Shown here piece after piece: positions 1 to 30,737 of a DNA stretch of 64,000 bases. The notes under the pieces are model-generated. The model had not been told where the DNA came from, made no database searches, and saw only the letters and a program-made list of their open reading frames with translations. Source of the stretch: Oasisia sp. SBJ-2009 (lineage: Eukaryota; Annelida; Polychaeta; Sabellida; Siboglinidae). Positions within the stretch are counted from its first letter, which is position 1; every line of letters starts with the position of its first letter. The DNA lies in the NCBI GenBank assembly GCA_964017155.1, contig OZ024857.1:9281690-9345689 (forward strand), given 5' to 3'. Both the position numbers and the translations under genes were made by a program.

Positions 1-274
1 GTTGATTTAGACCCAACACAGTGTATCGTATTTAATGTTTGATTAATATATGATCGTGCGAATGTATAATCGTATCATAATAGGTGCAACATTGGCAGGT
101 TAGGCATAGTTTTTGAAAATTAATGTTGGTTTCGTTAGCTCAAACTTGTATAATTGATATCCGGAAGGTGGCGCCACTAATATATGCAAGTTCCCACCAC
201 TGCATAGGGTATGGTGAGGTAAGGATCTACCGTTGAATAAGATGCCCCTTGTATTTTAGTTATATTTTTGTTGT

Positions 275-1892
275 GCCTCCCTGCCTCCCTCCCTGACTCC
301 CTCCCTGCCTCCCTGCATCCCTCCCTGCCTCCCTGCCTCCCTCCCTGCCTGCCTGCCTCCCTGCCTCCCTCCCTGCCTCCCTGCCTCCCTCCCTGCCTGC
401 CTGCCTCCCTCCCTCCCTGCCTGCCTCCCTCCCTGCCTCCCTCCCTGCCTCCCTCCCTGACTCCCTCCCTGCATCCCTGCCTCCCTCCCTGCCTCCCTCC
501 CTCCCTCCCTGCCTGCCTCCCTCCCTGCCTCCCTCCCTGCCTCCCTGCCTCCCTCCCTCCCTGCCTCCCTCCCTCCCTCCCTGCCTGCCTCCCTCCCTGC
601 CTCCCTCCCTGCCTCCCTCCCTGACTCCCTCCCTGCATCCCTGCCTCCCTCCCTCCCTCCCTGCCTCCCTCCCTCCCTCCCTGCCTCCCTCCCTGCCTCC
701 CTCCCTGCCTCACTGCCTCCCTCCCTGCCTCCCTGCCTCCCTCCCTGCCTCCCTCCCTGCATCCCTGCCTCCCTGCCTCCCTCCCTGCCTCCCTCCCTCC
801 CTCCCTCCCTGCCTCCCTCCCCCTGCCTCCCCCTGCCTCCCTCCCTGCATCCCTGCCTCCCTCCCTGCCTCCCTCCCTGCATCCCTGCCTCCCTCCCTGC
901 CTCCCTCCCTGCCTCCCTCCCTGCCTCCCTCCCTGCCTCCCTCCCTGCCTCCCCCCTGCCTCCCTCCCTGCATCCCTGCCTCCCTCCCTGCCTCCCTCCC
1001 TGCATCCCTGCCTCCCTCCCTGCCTCCCTCCCTGCCTCCCTCCCTGCATCCCTGCCTCCCTCCCTGCCTCCCTCCCTGCATCCCTGCCTCCCTCCCTGCC
1101 TCCCCCCTGCCTCCCCCCTGCCTCCCCCTGCCTCCCTCCCTGCATCCCTGCCTCCCTCCCTGCCTCCCCCCCTGCCTCCCACCCTGCCTCCCTCCCTGCC
1201 TCCCTCCCTGCCTCCCTCCCTGCCTCCCTCCCTGCCTCCATCCCTGCATCCCTGCCTCCCTCCCTGCCTCCCACCCTGCCTCCCTCCCTGCATCCCTCCC
1301 TACCTCCCCCCTGCCTCCCCCTGCCTCCCTCCATGCCTCCCTCTCTGCCTCCCCTGCCTCCCTCCCTGCCTCCCTCCCTGTCTCCCTCCCTGTCTCCCTC
1401 CCTGCCTCCCTCCCTGCATCCCTCCCTGCCTCCCCCCTGCCTCCCCCTGCCTCCCTCCATGCCTCCCTCTCTGCCTCCCCTGCCTCCTTCCCTGTCTCTC
1501 TCCCTGTCTCCCTCCCTGCCTCCCTCCCTGCCTCCCTCCCTGTCTCCCTCCCTGCCTCCCTCCCTGCCTCCCTCCCTGCCTCCCTCCCTGTCTCCCTCCC
1601 TGCCTCCCTCCCTGTCTCCCTCCCTGTCTCCCTCCCTGTCTCCCTCCCTGTCTCCCTCCCTGCCTCCCTCCCTGCCTCCCTCCCTGTCTCCCTCCCTGCC
1701 TCCCTCCCTGTCTCCCTCCCTGTCTCCCTCCCTGTCTCCCTCCCTGTCTCCCTCCCTGTCTCCCTCCCTGCCTCCCTCCCTGTCTCCCTCCCTGCCTCCC
1801 TGCCTCCCTCGCTGTCTCCCTCCCTGTCTCCCTCCCTGCCTCCCCCCCTGTCTCCCTCCCTGTCTCCCTCCCTGCCTCCCTGCCTCCCTCCC
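275..1892. repeat. Long CCTCCCTG-type minisatellite
   Basis: About 1.6 kb made almost wholly of CCTC, CCTG and CCCTGCCT units. The composition shifts along the array: CATCCCTG variants are common before 1300, and TGTCTCCC units dominate from about 1380 to 1870. One strand is pure pyrimidine apart from regularly spaced G. The long open frames across it, rich in GGRQ or PPSLPP, are repeat artefacts. It lies 3' of the claudin-like gene and contains nothing else. Confidence 0.95.
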
Positions 1893-1894
1893 CC

Positions 1895-1945
<51 letters not shown>
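1893..1945. repeat. (TC)n microsatellite
   Basis: A pure TC dinucleotide run that closes the satellite block. Confidence 0.95.
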
Positions 1946-17177
<15,232 letters not shown>

Positions 17178-18000
17178 GGCGCTCAGCGTCGGCGGGAACG
17201 CCTCGCCGTTGTCGTCTGCTTTGCAGTTTTGTCTCGCACTTCCGCCGTCGAAAGGTGCCGATTTTTCGAAAAGCTGAACGTCGCTGTTTTGCCAGACGAA
17301 CGAAAACTCAAAGGTATTTTACATACACGAGTATTTCGGTCGATTACTGATCGGCTTTGTCCCGCTCTCTTTCCAGGCAGTGTTGCGGTACCAATAGCAA
17401 TGGCGAGTTCCCTGCGTGCGCTAACTTTCTCCCCAACACACGCTCGGCCGCAGCCATGCAGACCATCGCCGTCTTGCACACAAATGGGTTTACCGATGCC
17501 AAGCACTTCCGTTTTTCCGGTGCGGTTATGCTCTGTCGGCCAGCCGGTCGGTCGGACGGTCGGTCGCTTGCGCCTATGGTTCTTGACCCGATAATCCGAT
17601 TGCTAGGGCCCCTAAACTCACTCGGGCCGCCGTCGCTATTATGGGCACGAGCGAGGGCGCGCAACGCGATTGCAACAATGCGATATGCGGCCGTTAGTTT
17701 ACACTGACAATCGTATCACCCGAAGGACGAATCATCATCTAAAGCGAACCATTAAGTTTCGCGCCGGGGGACGCTGGCGAGGCCGTCGTTCGCGCAGTCG
17801 TTCGTCTCAAGTCCCTACGTCGCGATTTCAATCGCGGATATTTCAAGAAAACGTCGATGTCCATTTCGATCGATCGATCGGCCGGCCGGTTGCGAAATCG
17901 GTGCGCGTCCCGACCGGGTCGAGCCGCTTCTCCACGGCAAATTCAGCGCTCTTAGCGTAGGGCTATCAGTCGATCAACCGATGCTCGTGAACCCCGCGGG
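17178..18000 (-). promoter_or_regulatory. GC-rich, CpG-dense 5' region of the claudin-like gene
   Basis: The 800 bp upstream of the minus-strand start codon are far richer in GC and CpG than their surroundings (for example GATCGATCGATCGGCCGGCC near 17868). This fits a promoter with 5' UTR. No TATA box or transcription start can be fixed by eye. Open frames on both strands here have no recognisable product. Confidence 0.45.
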
Positions 18001-19124
18001 AACACGGCCGGCGTTATCGGCTTAGTCGAGTCAATGAACCTGACATCCCATCGAAACGAGCCTCCGTATTCTACGCTGGTCTTTGCCTTTTGAGGAGACT
18101 CGCGTCTCGTCAAAGTAACGCCTTCGTACAAGACAGAGAACACTGTTAAAGTACACGTAATCTCCGCTCCAGTCAAAGAATAAAAAGAATATGTGTATAC
18201 AAGAGTTATCCGCATGTTTAGTATACCGCCCGGCTCCTATTTAATTGTTTAGTTCTTTTGTAACATTAGTCTCCAGGTTTCAATGGCAGTTCTCGTTTTT
18301 TGTTCAGGTAAATTAATGTCTTAGTGCTATTTTTGAGATACTACGTTGTCGTCTTTCTTGTTAACGACATATACCTAATCCATCTGCATCTACTAGTACG
18401 CTGTATTGATTGTCTCGTTAGGTGTGGTGTTTCTTATCAGTTGCTTGCTTGAAATTTTGTCTGGCTAGAAACTTCTCATTATATTTTGAAGGTGGAAAGT
18501 TGATTGCGGTATAGTTCTGGCATACATTAACACTTTGAACCACGTAGAAAAACGGAGAGGACACAGCATAGTCTCAGCTTTGTTCTGAAACGTATTGTTG
18601 ATCTCCAAACGTGTCAGTCTGAAGAAAACACCTCATGCCGTGTTCGTGCGATTCTTGAAGTAAACATGGGTTCTTAGCTTTCACCTTCGCCCACTGTTTA
18701 TTCCATCTTTGCTTACTTCACCAGATGAGTTAAGGTGTCTGTGATTGGCATTTAATTTAGATCGAGATCAACCGAAACCGGATTTATCTGATCTACCACC
18801 ATTATCTTAGATTCGTTTTCGTTATCATGAGTTCTATTTTTGCCTGATGTCTTTGGGATTGTTCATGTTTTCCGGTATGTCACGGCGCTTACGAGATAGG
18901 AGGACCACGTGATCGGTGAAGTCGACGACCGCGAGACAGAGAACACTGTGTCCATTTGATCCCTCTTGTTTTGTTTTCTTCATGAACCAGTCAGCGACAA
19001 CTTTTAATGTTATTGCTGACATAGTGTATCAGTGTATCCAAATCAGTCTATGACACAACTGGTGATATAATGTATCCTTGCCAGGCTCAGGAATATATAC
19101 AGGTATTTTTATCAATATAATAAT

Positions 19125-19195
<71 letters not shown>

Positions 19196-19403
19196 AACAT
19201 AATACATACATTCACACATACATTCATATACAACTCTCTCTTTCTATATATATTATATTTATATAATATTATATTATGTATATATACACATAAATACATA
19301 TTATATATATATATAATATATTATATATATGTATATTATAATACATATGTATTTATATATATATATATTATATTTTTTATGTATATATAAACTTAGATAT
19401 ATA

Positions 19404-19470
<67 letters not shown>
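19125..19470. repeat. TA-rich satellite block
   Basis: (TA)n at 19128-19187 and about 19410-19468, separated by imperfect TATATTATA sequence. Confidence 0.9.
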
Positions 19471-19473
<3 letters not shown>

Positions 19474-20658
19474 TACACAAACACACACACAAACGCACGC
19501 ACGCACGCACACAAGAATGCATTTAACAAGCAGCGAAGACGGTCCATTCTGAAGTGCCCATAAAGCCTTAATATGGTATCGATAATGTCATTCATTCCTC
19601 TGAGCACCAGCGGCTTTTGGCTCGTCCCTTTGGCGTCGTAAGTTACTTTGTCGAGGCAGTGTCCTCTTATGCGAGATTTATGTCGCTAATCAACTAAATA
19701 CCCGCAGAATCAACTTAATCCTCGCATAAAATAAAACCACCCAGCCGTGTTAGACGTGTATTAGTTCGCACCAACCGTGCCCCTGAAAGCTCCTGTTATC
19801 CCCGGCAGTCGGACATCCAGGACAGACACTACTCGGCTGAAGACTTCGTTTAGATATCATCCCGTTACATTAGCCAGTATTTGTTTTTATAAAGCGTTCA
19901 TATTTTCCCGAGGCAAAACGGATTTGTGCAAGAGACAGGCGACGCAGAATTCTGAAAAAAGCGACTAGGAACATTCAGACACGGACGACGAAATATCACA
20001 CAGGACTGTAGTCGCTTTCAATTGATATTCGGTCGACGATAGAGCTTTCCTCAAAGGACATTGTCAGCACTCATCCCACTAATGGCATCAGACGACTATC
20101 TAAACACGCAGTTAACCCTTTGTCCTTGCATTGCCTGGTTGTCTGTGTGCTAAAACAATTCCAGCAGAGAATTGTTTTCTTACAATTTGTTAAAACGTTC
20201 CAATATTTGACACGTCATTTATAATTCATAGGTGATCGAAAACAGGTTTGCGTTTGAAACGGCATAAGTTGGCATTATTAGGTATCTGTGCAAACGTGCA
20301 GGCAGAGAGAGAGAGGGAGGCAGGAGGCAAAGTGGAAATTTTTGCGTTATATCAGCCACACGCTGCTCGCGATGTTTAGGACGTGAATGGGTCATTATAT
20401 TGGGATTCCCGCCCGTCATGTGTACGTCTCCAATTTGGGGCGTGTCTATTTGCGCTGTTCCTACGGCTGACGCAGTAGCGACTGGCGAAGTCAGTTGCTA
20501 AACTTAGATCTTTCGACTCTGCTCAGTCCGCAACTATAGGGACACAGTCGGCCAATGGCAGTAACGAAGCTCAACGAATCATGATTGCGAGGAAGCTGAG
20601 ACCTACATAGAACGCACACATGTTATATACACGCGATTACACACTCTCGATTACATCA

Positions 20659-20664
20659 AACACA

Positions 20665-20720
<56 letters not shown>

Positions 20721-20721
20721 C
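20659..20721. repeat. (CGCA)n microsatellite
   Basis: About 15 CGCA tetramers. A similar tract lies at 30402-30453. Confidence 0.95.
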
Positions 20722-21230
20722 ACACCAAGGCCTACATACGTAGCGGGCAGGCGCCTCTCTCGCTCTCTCTCCTCCCTCCCGCCACCGTCGCGTCCACGGG
20801 GACGGAGGCCATTTCAAACGCATCACGTCGTTACTACAATTCAATTGCACGCTCTATATCAACAGTCGTCGCCGTAATGTGCGCAAAGGTCGCGCTGGCA
20901 GCGTTACCTCGCTGTCTGTCGGGTCTCAGGCTGCCACTTAGACCCAGTCTTGCGTCGCCGGGCCGTTTTTGCGAGCGCTCCGGTGGGAGAGGAGGCTGCG
21001 AGCAGGCAGCCGCTTGTTTGGACACGTAATGGAAGGGTTGTTGTTTTATTATATCGGCGTCGATATCGCGACGACTGTCAGGGCGACGCGGTGTCGGGGG
21101 CATTGCATGAAAAATGCATGCATGATGCGTTCGTTTGTCGGCTCACGTGGAGCCGAAAATAGAACGCCCGCGACGACAGTTGTGTGTGTGCGTGTGCGCG
21201 CGAGCGTATACACGGGTATTCCTGAAAAGG

Positions 21231-23092
<1,862 letters not shown>

Positions 23093-26000
23093 CTATATAC
23101 AAGTAGTTCAATGCATTTCTAAATTATCACAAAACCTGCTAAACATATGAAATGGAATCAATGTGTGTGCACACAACATGTAGTGCTTGCATAAGGAACA
23201 CCAGCAGGGTATGAACCTGCCACACACAACACTGAACCGACATTATCCTAAATTATGCAAGTGAACAAAACGGTTTAGAGAAACATTTGCGTTTGCGTTA
23301 AAATACAGTATTCTGACTGCAATCAGTCAACTGTATTGTAAGAAAATTAATATACATGATCTGACAGGAATACATAATTATTAGTAGTACACGATCTGTA
23401 AAAGCATGCACAGACTCATTTTTCTGGACAAGACTACTAATTGTGGTTTTGAACTCTTCATATCACGTCATTATGGCTGCCCAACACCCAATTTCAAAGA
23501 TTGTTTTTGCCAGAAAAATTACAAAAACGAGTATAACTGTTTCATACAAGCATGAGTTATGATTATTAAACCAGAACATGTTGCATCGTCTAACACTATC
23601 CAAAATGTCCTCTAGTTCGTTATCTTCAATAAATACTCGTTAGGTGTGCCAGCGAGCGAGCGAGCGTGCGCGCGTGCGTGCGTGCGTGTGTGTGTCTAAT
23701 AATGAAAAATGTATGCATAAACATACGTTTAATATAATAAAAAGAAAATTATGCAAGTTCAAAGTATGTTCGACATTTTCGTTATGTGTGTTTGATGGTT
23801 GTTTTGTTGATGCATGTACTTTTGTCACGTGTTGTGTACACGTATGATAGGGTGGTAATGTACGCGATTATACAGACTGGGTATTTGTATTTACTGTGTT
23901 TCTTAATTATTAAGAAAAATATTAATTTAACATTAATGAATATCTCATTGAAAAGATTATAACCAAAGGTTATACTAGATAACATATACATGCATGTATA
24001 AATAAACGCAACCAAATTTTAACAAGTAACTTAGTATTGAATGATCGCAGTTATTTATTCATACATTGAATGTATTATTATTAATATATTATAATTAGAT
24101 TTATTTATTTATTGACGATTAAAGATGTAGTAGTATATTTAAATAGTAAAAATTATTGTATCTTAGCTATTTACTATGAATAAAATAGTTACGACGACTA
24201 TGCTATTAACTCTTTCACACTTTAAAATAGTTCCAGCAATTTTGTAACTTTTATTAATAATATAGTTTTCCGTACGTGCAACAATGCAACAAATTAACTA
24301 AAGCTGAAGTTGAAGCTGAAGCTGAGTTGTTGTGTACGATTAAAACAACAGAAAATTTGTTTTTAAAGTTAAACATTAAAAGCTGTTAAACACAATACAA
24401 ACCTTGAATTTAGTTAAATTAATATTTTTCTTAATAATACCTTAAACATAACAGTCAATGTCACACATTGACTGTTTGAAAGAAAACCTTTGAAAAAGAA
24501 AAAATGAGAGGGGAAGGAAGTGGGAGACACTGGGTACATAGCCTGTAGTACAATCTAATGTAACTAGTTCGGCCAGAGATACCTCATCGGTTGCTCCTCA
24601 TAACGTTCCCTGGCAAGGTTGGTCACAATCCTTCCTCCCTCACAACTGACCGGCTTCCGCCGGAAGTGTTCCTATGGGAGGGAAATACCTGGCCCAAACC
24701 CCTGTGCGCCAGACAGGTTGTGACCTCCATAGGATGAGCGTCACTGGTATCCCCTTCCGCCACGTGCGGTCGAAACACTCAGTTGTAATGAAGGTAGCCA
24801 TTTTATTTGCTTATAAACCCATGTGAAGCCTTAGCTGGTGAAATTGTGGTGTCAACTTGTAAGACACGTAAGCTGATACATCTGACGTTATTTATGTTGT
24901 AGCATTACTTTATAACTTTGCTTTTATGTAATACTATATCATATGATACATCAAACATGTTAACATGCATAAATATAATTAGTAATGTTGACTTATGCAG
25001 ATGCATGGTTCTATAGCGGAAGTTGGGCAACAATATGGCGCACACATCGCCGACATTTTCTTCTTCATAAAATTAAACAAGGCATTATTTGTAAACGCAG
25101 GTACATAATACAGTATATCATACAGTGAATAATATAACTCGCATTGGTATACAAGAATTCATAATTTAAGATAATAAACCGAGGTGGATTAAAACCTATT
25201 AGTTATTTGTTATTTAATTTAATAAATAAATACAATGCTTACCTAAGATTTATATCGACGCAAATCAGCGAGTACATCTATTCATTAAATATCAAATATG
25301 TTCCCAAGTAATGTTTTAATTAACGAGAAATGGGTTATCTGCGTAATTATATTCATTGTAGATTGACCCTAACATTTATACATAATGATAATAATTTTAG
25401 TGTTCCGTATGCGTGCTAGTTTGACTATGCAAGTTAGCAATATAGAATGTCGACACTGTACCACGTGGCAATATATGTGATGTTCTACCAACAGTTGCGT
25501 TCTAAATACAATAACAACATTACGCACATAGTCTACATACCTTAAAGCATTTGTCTGTAGCAGTCGTCGCTCTCTTTTTGGTGTCTGGTTGTATATCCCA
25601 ATGTTTAATTACTTCCAAACTGCAACATGTGCAGCTCATTCGAGAACAACTGTCAAAGCGTCAAATGTGTATCGTTTGCTGAATAGCATACGATACGGTT
25701 CACCCGACCCAACACGAACCATCCATAAACACGTAAAGTTGGTCTTGTACTGAAAACCAGAAGAACTGCATTTCAACTACAACTGCACTTAGACGAATCC
25801 ATGCTTTCGATCGAACGCTTAAGTCATTTGTTTGTAGCAACTCTCAGGTGCAACGCGACAGAGGTTACCAACCATACGTTGTCTATCTGTGCGTTCTTGC
25901 GCGGGACCAAGAACATGCCATTGTCGGAGGTCGCACGTCAGGCTAAGAATGTCCACGGCAGTGAAGCTTTGCATTGTCTGTGTTAATTGACAATGAAACA

Positions 26001-26469
26001 TGACAGGTATTACCGACGGACAAAACCCGGTTGCCTTGCACAAGTAGTTTCACTCTTCTTGTCGAATGGACAAATACCCATGACCGTACTGAATTGCGGC
26101 TTAATTAGAATGACGGGAGGGGTGAAGAGGATTGGTGGATGAAAGTATGGAGGAAGAGGGTTGTAGAGGGACAGTGATAAGGTAAATAGTAGAGGATAAA
26201 GAAAGTGAGGGAGAGGAAGATGGGGAGGAAGATGGGCGGCCAGGCAGGGAGAAAGGGAGAGAGAAAATGTTTAGTATGTTTAAAGGAAGGGAGGTAAATC
26301 AACAGGGAGACACACAAAGAGAGACAAACAATCAACTTGTTCACTCTGACACATTGCGCATCAGAACGATAAGGAACTGCAACGCCACTCATTTATTATT
26401 ATTATGCATTTCTTTCATCTATTTGCTAAAATGCAAAAGGAACGGTTTAAATAATAATCACAATGGTAT

Positions 26470-26474
<5 letters not shown>

Positions 26475-26559
<85 letters not shown>

Positions 26560-26562
26560 TGT
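26475..26562. repeat. (GT)n/(GTGC)n microsatellite
   Basis: A GT run that turns into GTGC tetramers. Confidence 0.95.
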
Positions 26563-26779
26563 GTTGAAACATTCCCTTTTCCACCAATACTGTGATGTGT
26601 AATTCATAAAGGTTGTGGTTGAAAATAAATAAATTACATCTTCCCAAGGGACATGCTTCGCAGTAAATGGTTTACAGTGGTGGGAGGTAATGTAAGCTTT
26701 ATGAAACTTGTCACTGCCTGGGTCATTCTTACTGTGTATCGTGTAGGGCTAGTCGGAAAGATAAACAGGCATTGATGAG

Positions 26780-27640
26780 GTGTGAGTAGAGATGCTGGCG
26801 GTGGCTGAGCCAGTTGGAATATGATCGACAAAACAATTGCTGAATACCTGCAAGAGAGAGGGGAAGTTCACAGAGGAATGAATAATGGGACTGATAGTCC
26901 GAATATAGAAAAGAAACGGAGATGTGCATGACCCCGAAAAAATAGAGGCACTACGTTGCTAAGCCATATGTTGAAGTTTCTGGAAAGAATCATCGTGGAT
27001 GGCAGAATAAGAGCAGTAGTGTAAGGGGAATCGGTGAAGAACAGCTGGAGATTAGAAAAGGAAGAGGAACAACGGGTGGGATGTTTGCCCTGAGGTAGCT
27101 AGTTGAGAAGAAACTGGAAGGACAGGAGGATATGGCAATTAAAGACCTATGCTACAATCTCAAGAGAAATGACAATGGGAACACTGATGTGGATGGGGGT
27201 CCCAGGGGAAGGTCAGATTGGTGGAAGATTGGTGGAGGGGACACGAAGAGCAGGGAGCTGTGTGGACCGGGAGTGTCAGCAGAGTCCAAAGTAAATGTTG
27301 GCCTGACACAGGGGAGCGCCTTGAGCCCATTGCTGTTTATTGCTGTGGTGGAACTGATAAGGAGAACGATTTATATAAAAGTCATACTCCAAAAACTATT
27401 GTACGCAATTGGCCTGGTAGTGGTAGAGGATGGGGAAGGAAATCTCCAATAACAGTTGATAGAGTGGACAGATATTTTCACCAGACAAGGATTGAGAGTA
27501 CGCTTGGTTAAGGCGGTGGTAACGTGGCTGGGATATAGATGGAGAGCTGTAAATACACCTGGATGGGAAGAAGCTTAAGCAAAGAGACAGTTTTGCCAAC
27601 CTGGGTGGAGCGATATGTGGGGTTAACAGTTCGCCAATCT
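26780..27640 (+). pseudogene. Decayed non-LTR retrotransposon reverse transcriptase
   Basis: Pieces in several frames match the usual order of a LINE reverse transcriptase: T-T-L-L-S-H-M-L-K-F-L-E-R-I-I near 26955-27000, then V-G-L-T-Q-G-S-A-L-S-P-L-L-F at about 27297-27338, L-L-Y-A-I-G where active enzymes have YADD (about 27398-27415), and L-D-G-K-K-L-K followed by F-A-N-L-G-G-A-I (about 27557-27613). The metal-binding Asp pair is lost, and stops and frameshifts separate the blocks, so it is inactive. The clade cannot be assigned by eye. Confidence 0.75.
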
Positions 27641-27689
27641 TGAAAAGGGAAAACCTTTAGGGTGTGGCTTAGACGTTGGCGTGGGTGTT

Positions 27690-27790
27690 CAGGTTAAAAA
27701 AGGTAAATGTAACTTCTTATATAGCGCAGTATCAATTCCTCAGACAAATGTGTCAACTTATAAAGTATCACCCTGCAATCTATGCTGTGC
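27690..27790. repeat. SINE-like fragment
   Basis: AACTTCTTATATAGCGCAGTATC with a following CCTCAGAC matches the tail part of the SINE at 50750-51094 and the fragment at 38171. Confidence 0.5.
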
Positions 27791-29223
27791 GGCTCCATTT
27801 GGTACATCTTTCCTCACTACCAAACAAGGTGGACAAATTTAAAACAATGGCATCCATTTCTTTGGACCAGCGAACCCAAAGCTTTGAAAAGAGAATCACT
27901 ATTAAACACATTTGCTGACGGAAGTCTTAACATAGTAGATATTAGCACTAAAATATAATCTCTATTTGTCAAACAAGTTCTGCAATTAATTAAAGAGCAT
28001 AGAGCTAAGTGGACCTTCTTAGCAGTGTATTGGCTGGGTATACACCTTAAAGAGTATGTAGTTCTGCTCCGTCTTTACCCACCTTAAATGTCATGGTGCT
28101 GGTTCACGTCCGGGTAATCTAGTCAGAGAGTCAAGCCGTCAATCGATGCCTTTTCGAAGACTTTCGATGTTATTAGTAATATCATTTCTTTCAAATTAAA
28201 CCATTGCTTAGAACTGTATCAGCTTAGAACATGTTAAATGCGCTTCTTTCGAGTTTGACTTGCTCCGCGCAACATAATCGGCACATCCCATGATCGTTCG
28301 ACAGACAGTCACACGTGCGTGGACAGCCAGTCTCTGCCACGCCCCATGACCGTCGCCCGGTACAGAATTACGCAACATGTACTGGAGCGACCGATGTCGC
28401 TTCGATCAGCGCAGCAAGTTGTCTCTTGTTTCGGCCGGCCGCATCTATTCACACTCATTCAACCGGATCGTGTTTACAAACACGCCGAACGCTGACATAA
28501 CCATGTGTAATATATATATAATAAATGATATGAATACACAGCGCGATGTGTACATATGGAACTTTGCAGATACTTTATACACTCTGCAACTTGACGCATA
28601 TACAGAAGTCTCCTTTCTATACGGCCCCCTCGCCACCGGCCACCTGGATTATACGGCCACATGTTCATTGCAATAGCATTTTCTAATACAAACTACGTCT
28701 CACCAGCGGCCACCCGGCTAATGTGGCCAATGTTCAGGGTTGGATGAAGAATCTTCCCCACTTCAGCCAATCGCTAGTCAAAAACAAACTGCAATCTTTA
28801 ACCACAAGTCAAAAACAAATTAAAAAGGCCTACCATATACACTCGTCGTTCTTGACAAAACATCACATTGACGGTATTGTTGCAATGTTAGATGTCTCGA
28901 ATGTTGAACTTTTAGGACATTTGCAAATTTAACAAAGAAATTATGAGTACTTCACTACATTTAGAAAAAGTACTCATATTTGTACTTTGTTACAAGTAAA
29001 AGTACTTCCAAAAAAAGTTCTTCGTTACTCAAGAAAAGTAAACTTTTCTACTTAAGTAAAGCAACAAAGTAAAAGTACTTCATTACATTATGGCTCTGAT
29101 GTAGCGTAAAGACATATTCAAGTGGTTTAGATTGGACGCTATGTCTACATACGCACGCACATACGCACGCACACACAAACACACACATATACACAAAGAC
29201 ACATACACACACTCACAGGTGTA

Positions 29224-29228
<5 letters not shown>

Positions 29229-29259
<31 letters not shown>

Positions 29260-29319
29260 TGTATGTATGTATGTATGTATGTATGTATGTATGTATGTAT
29301 GTATGTATACACATGTATG

Positions 29320-29352
<33 letters not shown>

Positions 29353-29432
29353 TATATATATAATATATATATAATTATATACATATATATATATATATGA
29401 ATATTTATACATATATACATAATATACATGCA

Positions 29433-29482
<50 letters not shown>
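29229..29482. repeat. (GTAT)n and (TA)n block
   Basis: About 20 GTAT tetramers (29229-29307), followed by imperfect and then pure TA. Confidence 0.95.
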
Positions 29483-29485
<3 letters not shown>

Positions 29486-30401
29486 GCTGCGAAGACATGA
29501 ATCTACACACGGTTAGAAAAATCGAGACGTTTTAATCATGAATGTTGCTGGAAACTCGGTGTTTGCACCACAATGATAGGAATGTAATATCCTAATGTGA
29601 AGGCCTTGCGATCAGGTAGACAGCTGCAATTCATCACAGATAGTTCACTTTGTCACCAGTAAATAGTGGCCATTACGATGGAATTTAACAAGACATCCAT
29701 CCTACGCGGTACTCCTACGCGACAGACATCCAAGGACGCCATTGACCTTTAAATCGGAGAATAATGTCACGTCTACTGTGAGAACAAGTTTACTCTCTGG
29801 CAATCAGTCTGTGTGGATCATTTACTGATGATACTGGTAGTTGTTCCTTGTTGCACCATTTCAAGGAAACGTTGGTTGCAACCAGCTCATTCCATCTGCG
29901 TCCACCTGCCTATCAGGGGCAGCTCTGTGAGACACGGGGACAGCAGGCAGACATCTTCGGCGACCTGCAGTAGACAGCGTGGCCCACTGCCACGTCCTGG
30001 ACGGAGCCAACCTGTAACGGTACAGCTTCAGAATGACATAGGTAGGCAAGATTGCGGACATGGAGCATACTAGAACGACAACCAAACCGCCACCAAGACA
30101 AAATTCAAATGAGAAAGAAAGTGGAAGTAGACTGACAGTGAACTAGACCGTCTCCTCACCTGGACGGTCATCAGACATGTTACAAGACAGGCTTTAGAAT
30201 GAAAAACAAAAATCAAAATGCGTTTAGATTACGCCACCTGGAAAGATCGTCTCAGTCAGAGAAGTGTGAATCTAAAAATAAAACAATCATTAATACGACT
30301 TAACTTAATACATCATTATCATTGTTCGATGTAAATTTGGCGCAGCTGTGGGATGCTAGCTGGTCTAAGGGATTCGCTCCAACTCATAACATATATTACA
30401 T

Positions 30402-30404
30402 ACA

Positions 30405-30452
<48 letters not shown>

Positions 30453-30466
30453 CACTCGCCATGGCT

Positions 30467-30531
<65 letters not shown>
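30402..30531. repeat. (CGCA)n and (TA)n tracts
   Basis: CGCA tetramers to 30453, then TA from about 30468. The block ends about 80 bp before the ITFG2 stop codon. Confidence 0.95.
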
Positions 30532-30533
<2 letters not shown>

Positions 30534-30612
30534 CGTGAGATCCATGACATCACACACACGTTAGAATAAAGGGAGCCTACCGGTACCTTCCTGGTAGGTC
30601 GGCTGACTGTCT

Positions 30613-30737
30613 TCAGTCGTCGCTGTCGTCATCGTCCTGTGCGGAGGACGTCCCCGTCAGCATGGCCTGTGACGTGGTCGAGTGGCGGCCGTACAGACAC
30701 CAGTGGTACAACTTGCGAACGTGTGACGGCTTCGACG
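30613..30737 (-). CDS. ITFG2: ITFG2 exon 11 (terminal)
   Basis: [15 protein letters not shown] aligns with the human segment around A-L-L-H-Q-T-L-Y-H-P. It ends in an acidic run and TGA. Acceptor GTTTAG, in frame with exon 10. Confidence 0.75.

Noticed and set aside
17183..17960. Several GC-rich open frames upstream of the TARP-like gene
   Set aside because: Open frames are expected by chance in GC-rich promoter or UTR sequence; no known domain or splice support.
20740..21190. Possible GC-rich exon
   Set aside because: Frames are open on both strands but contain no familiar motif and no partner exon was found.
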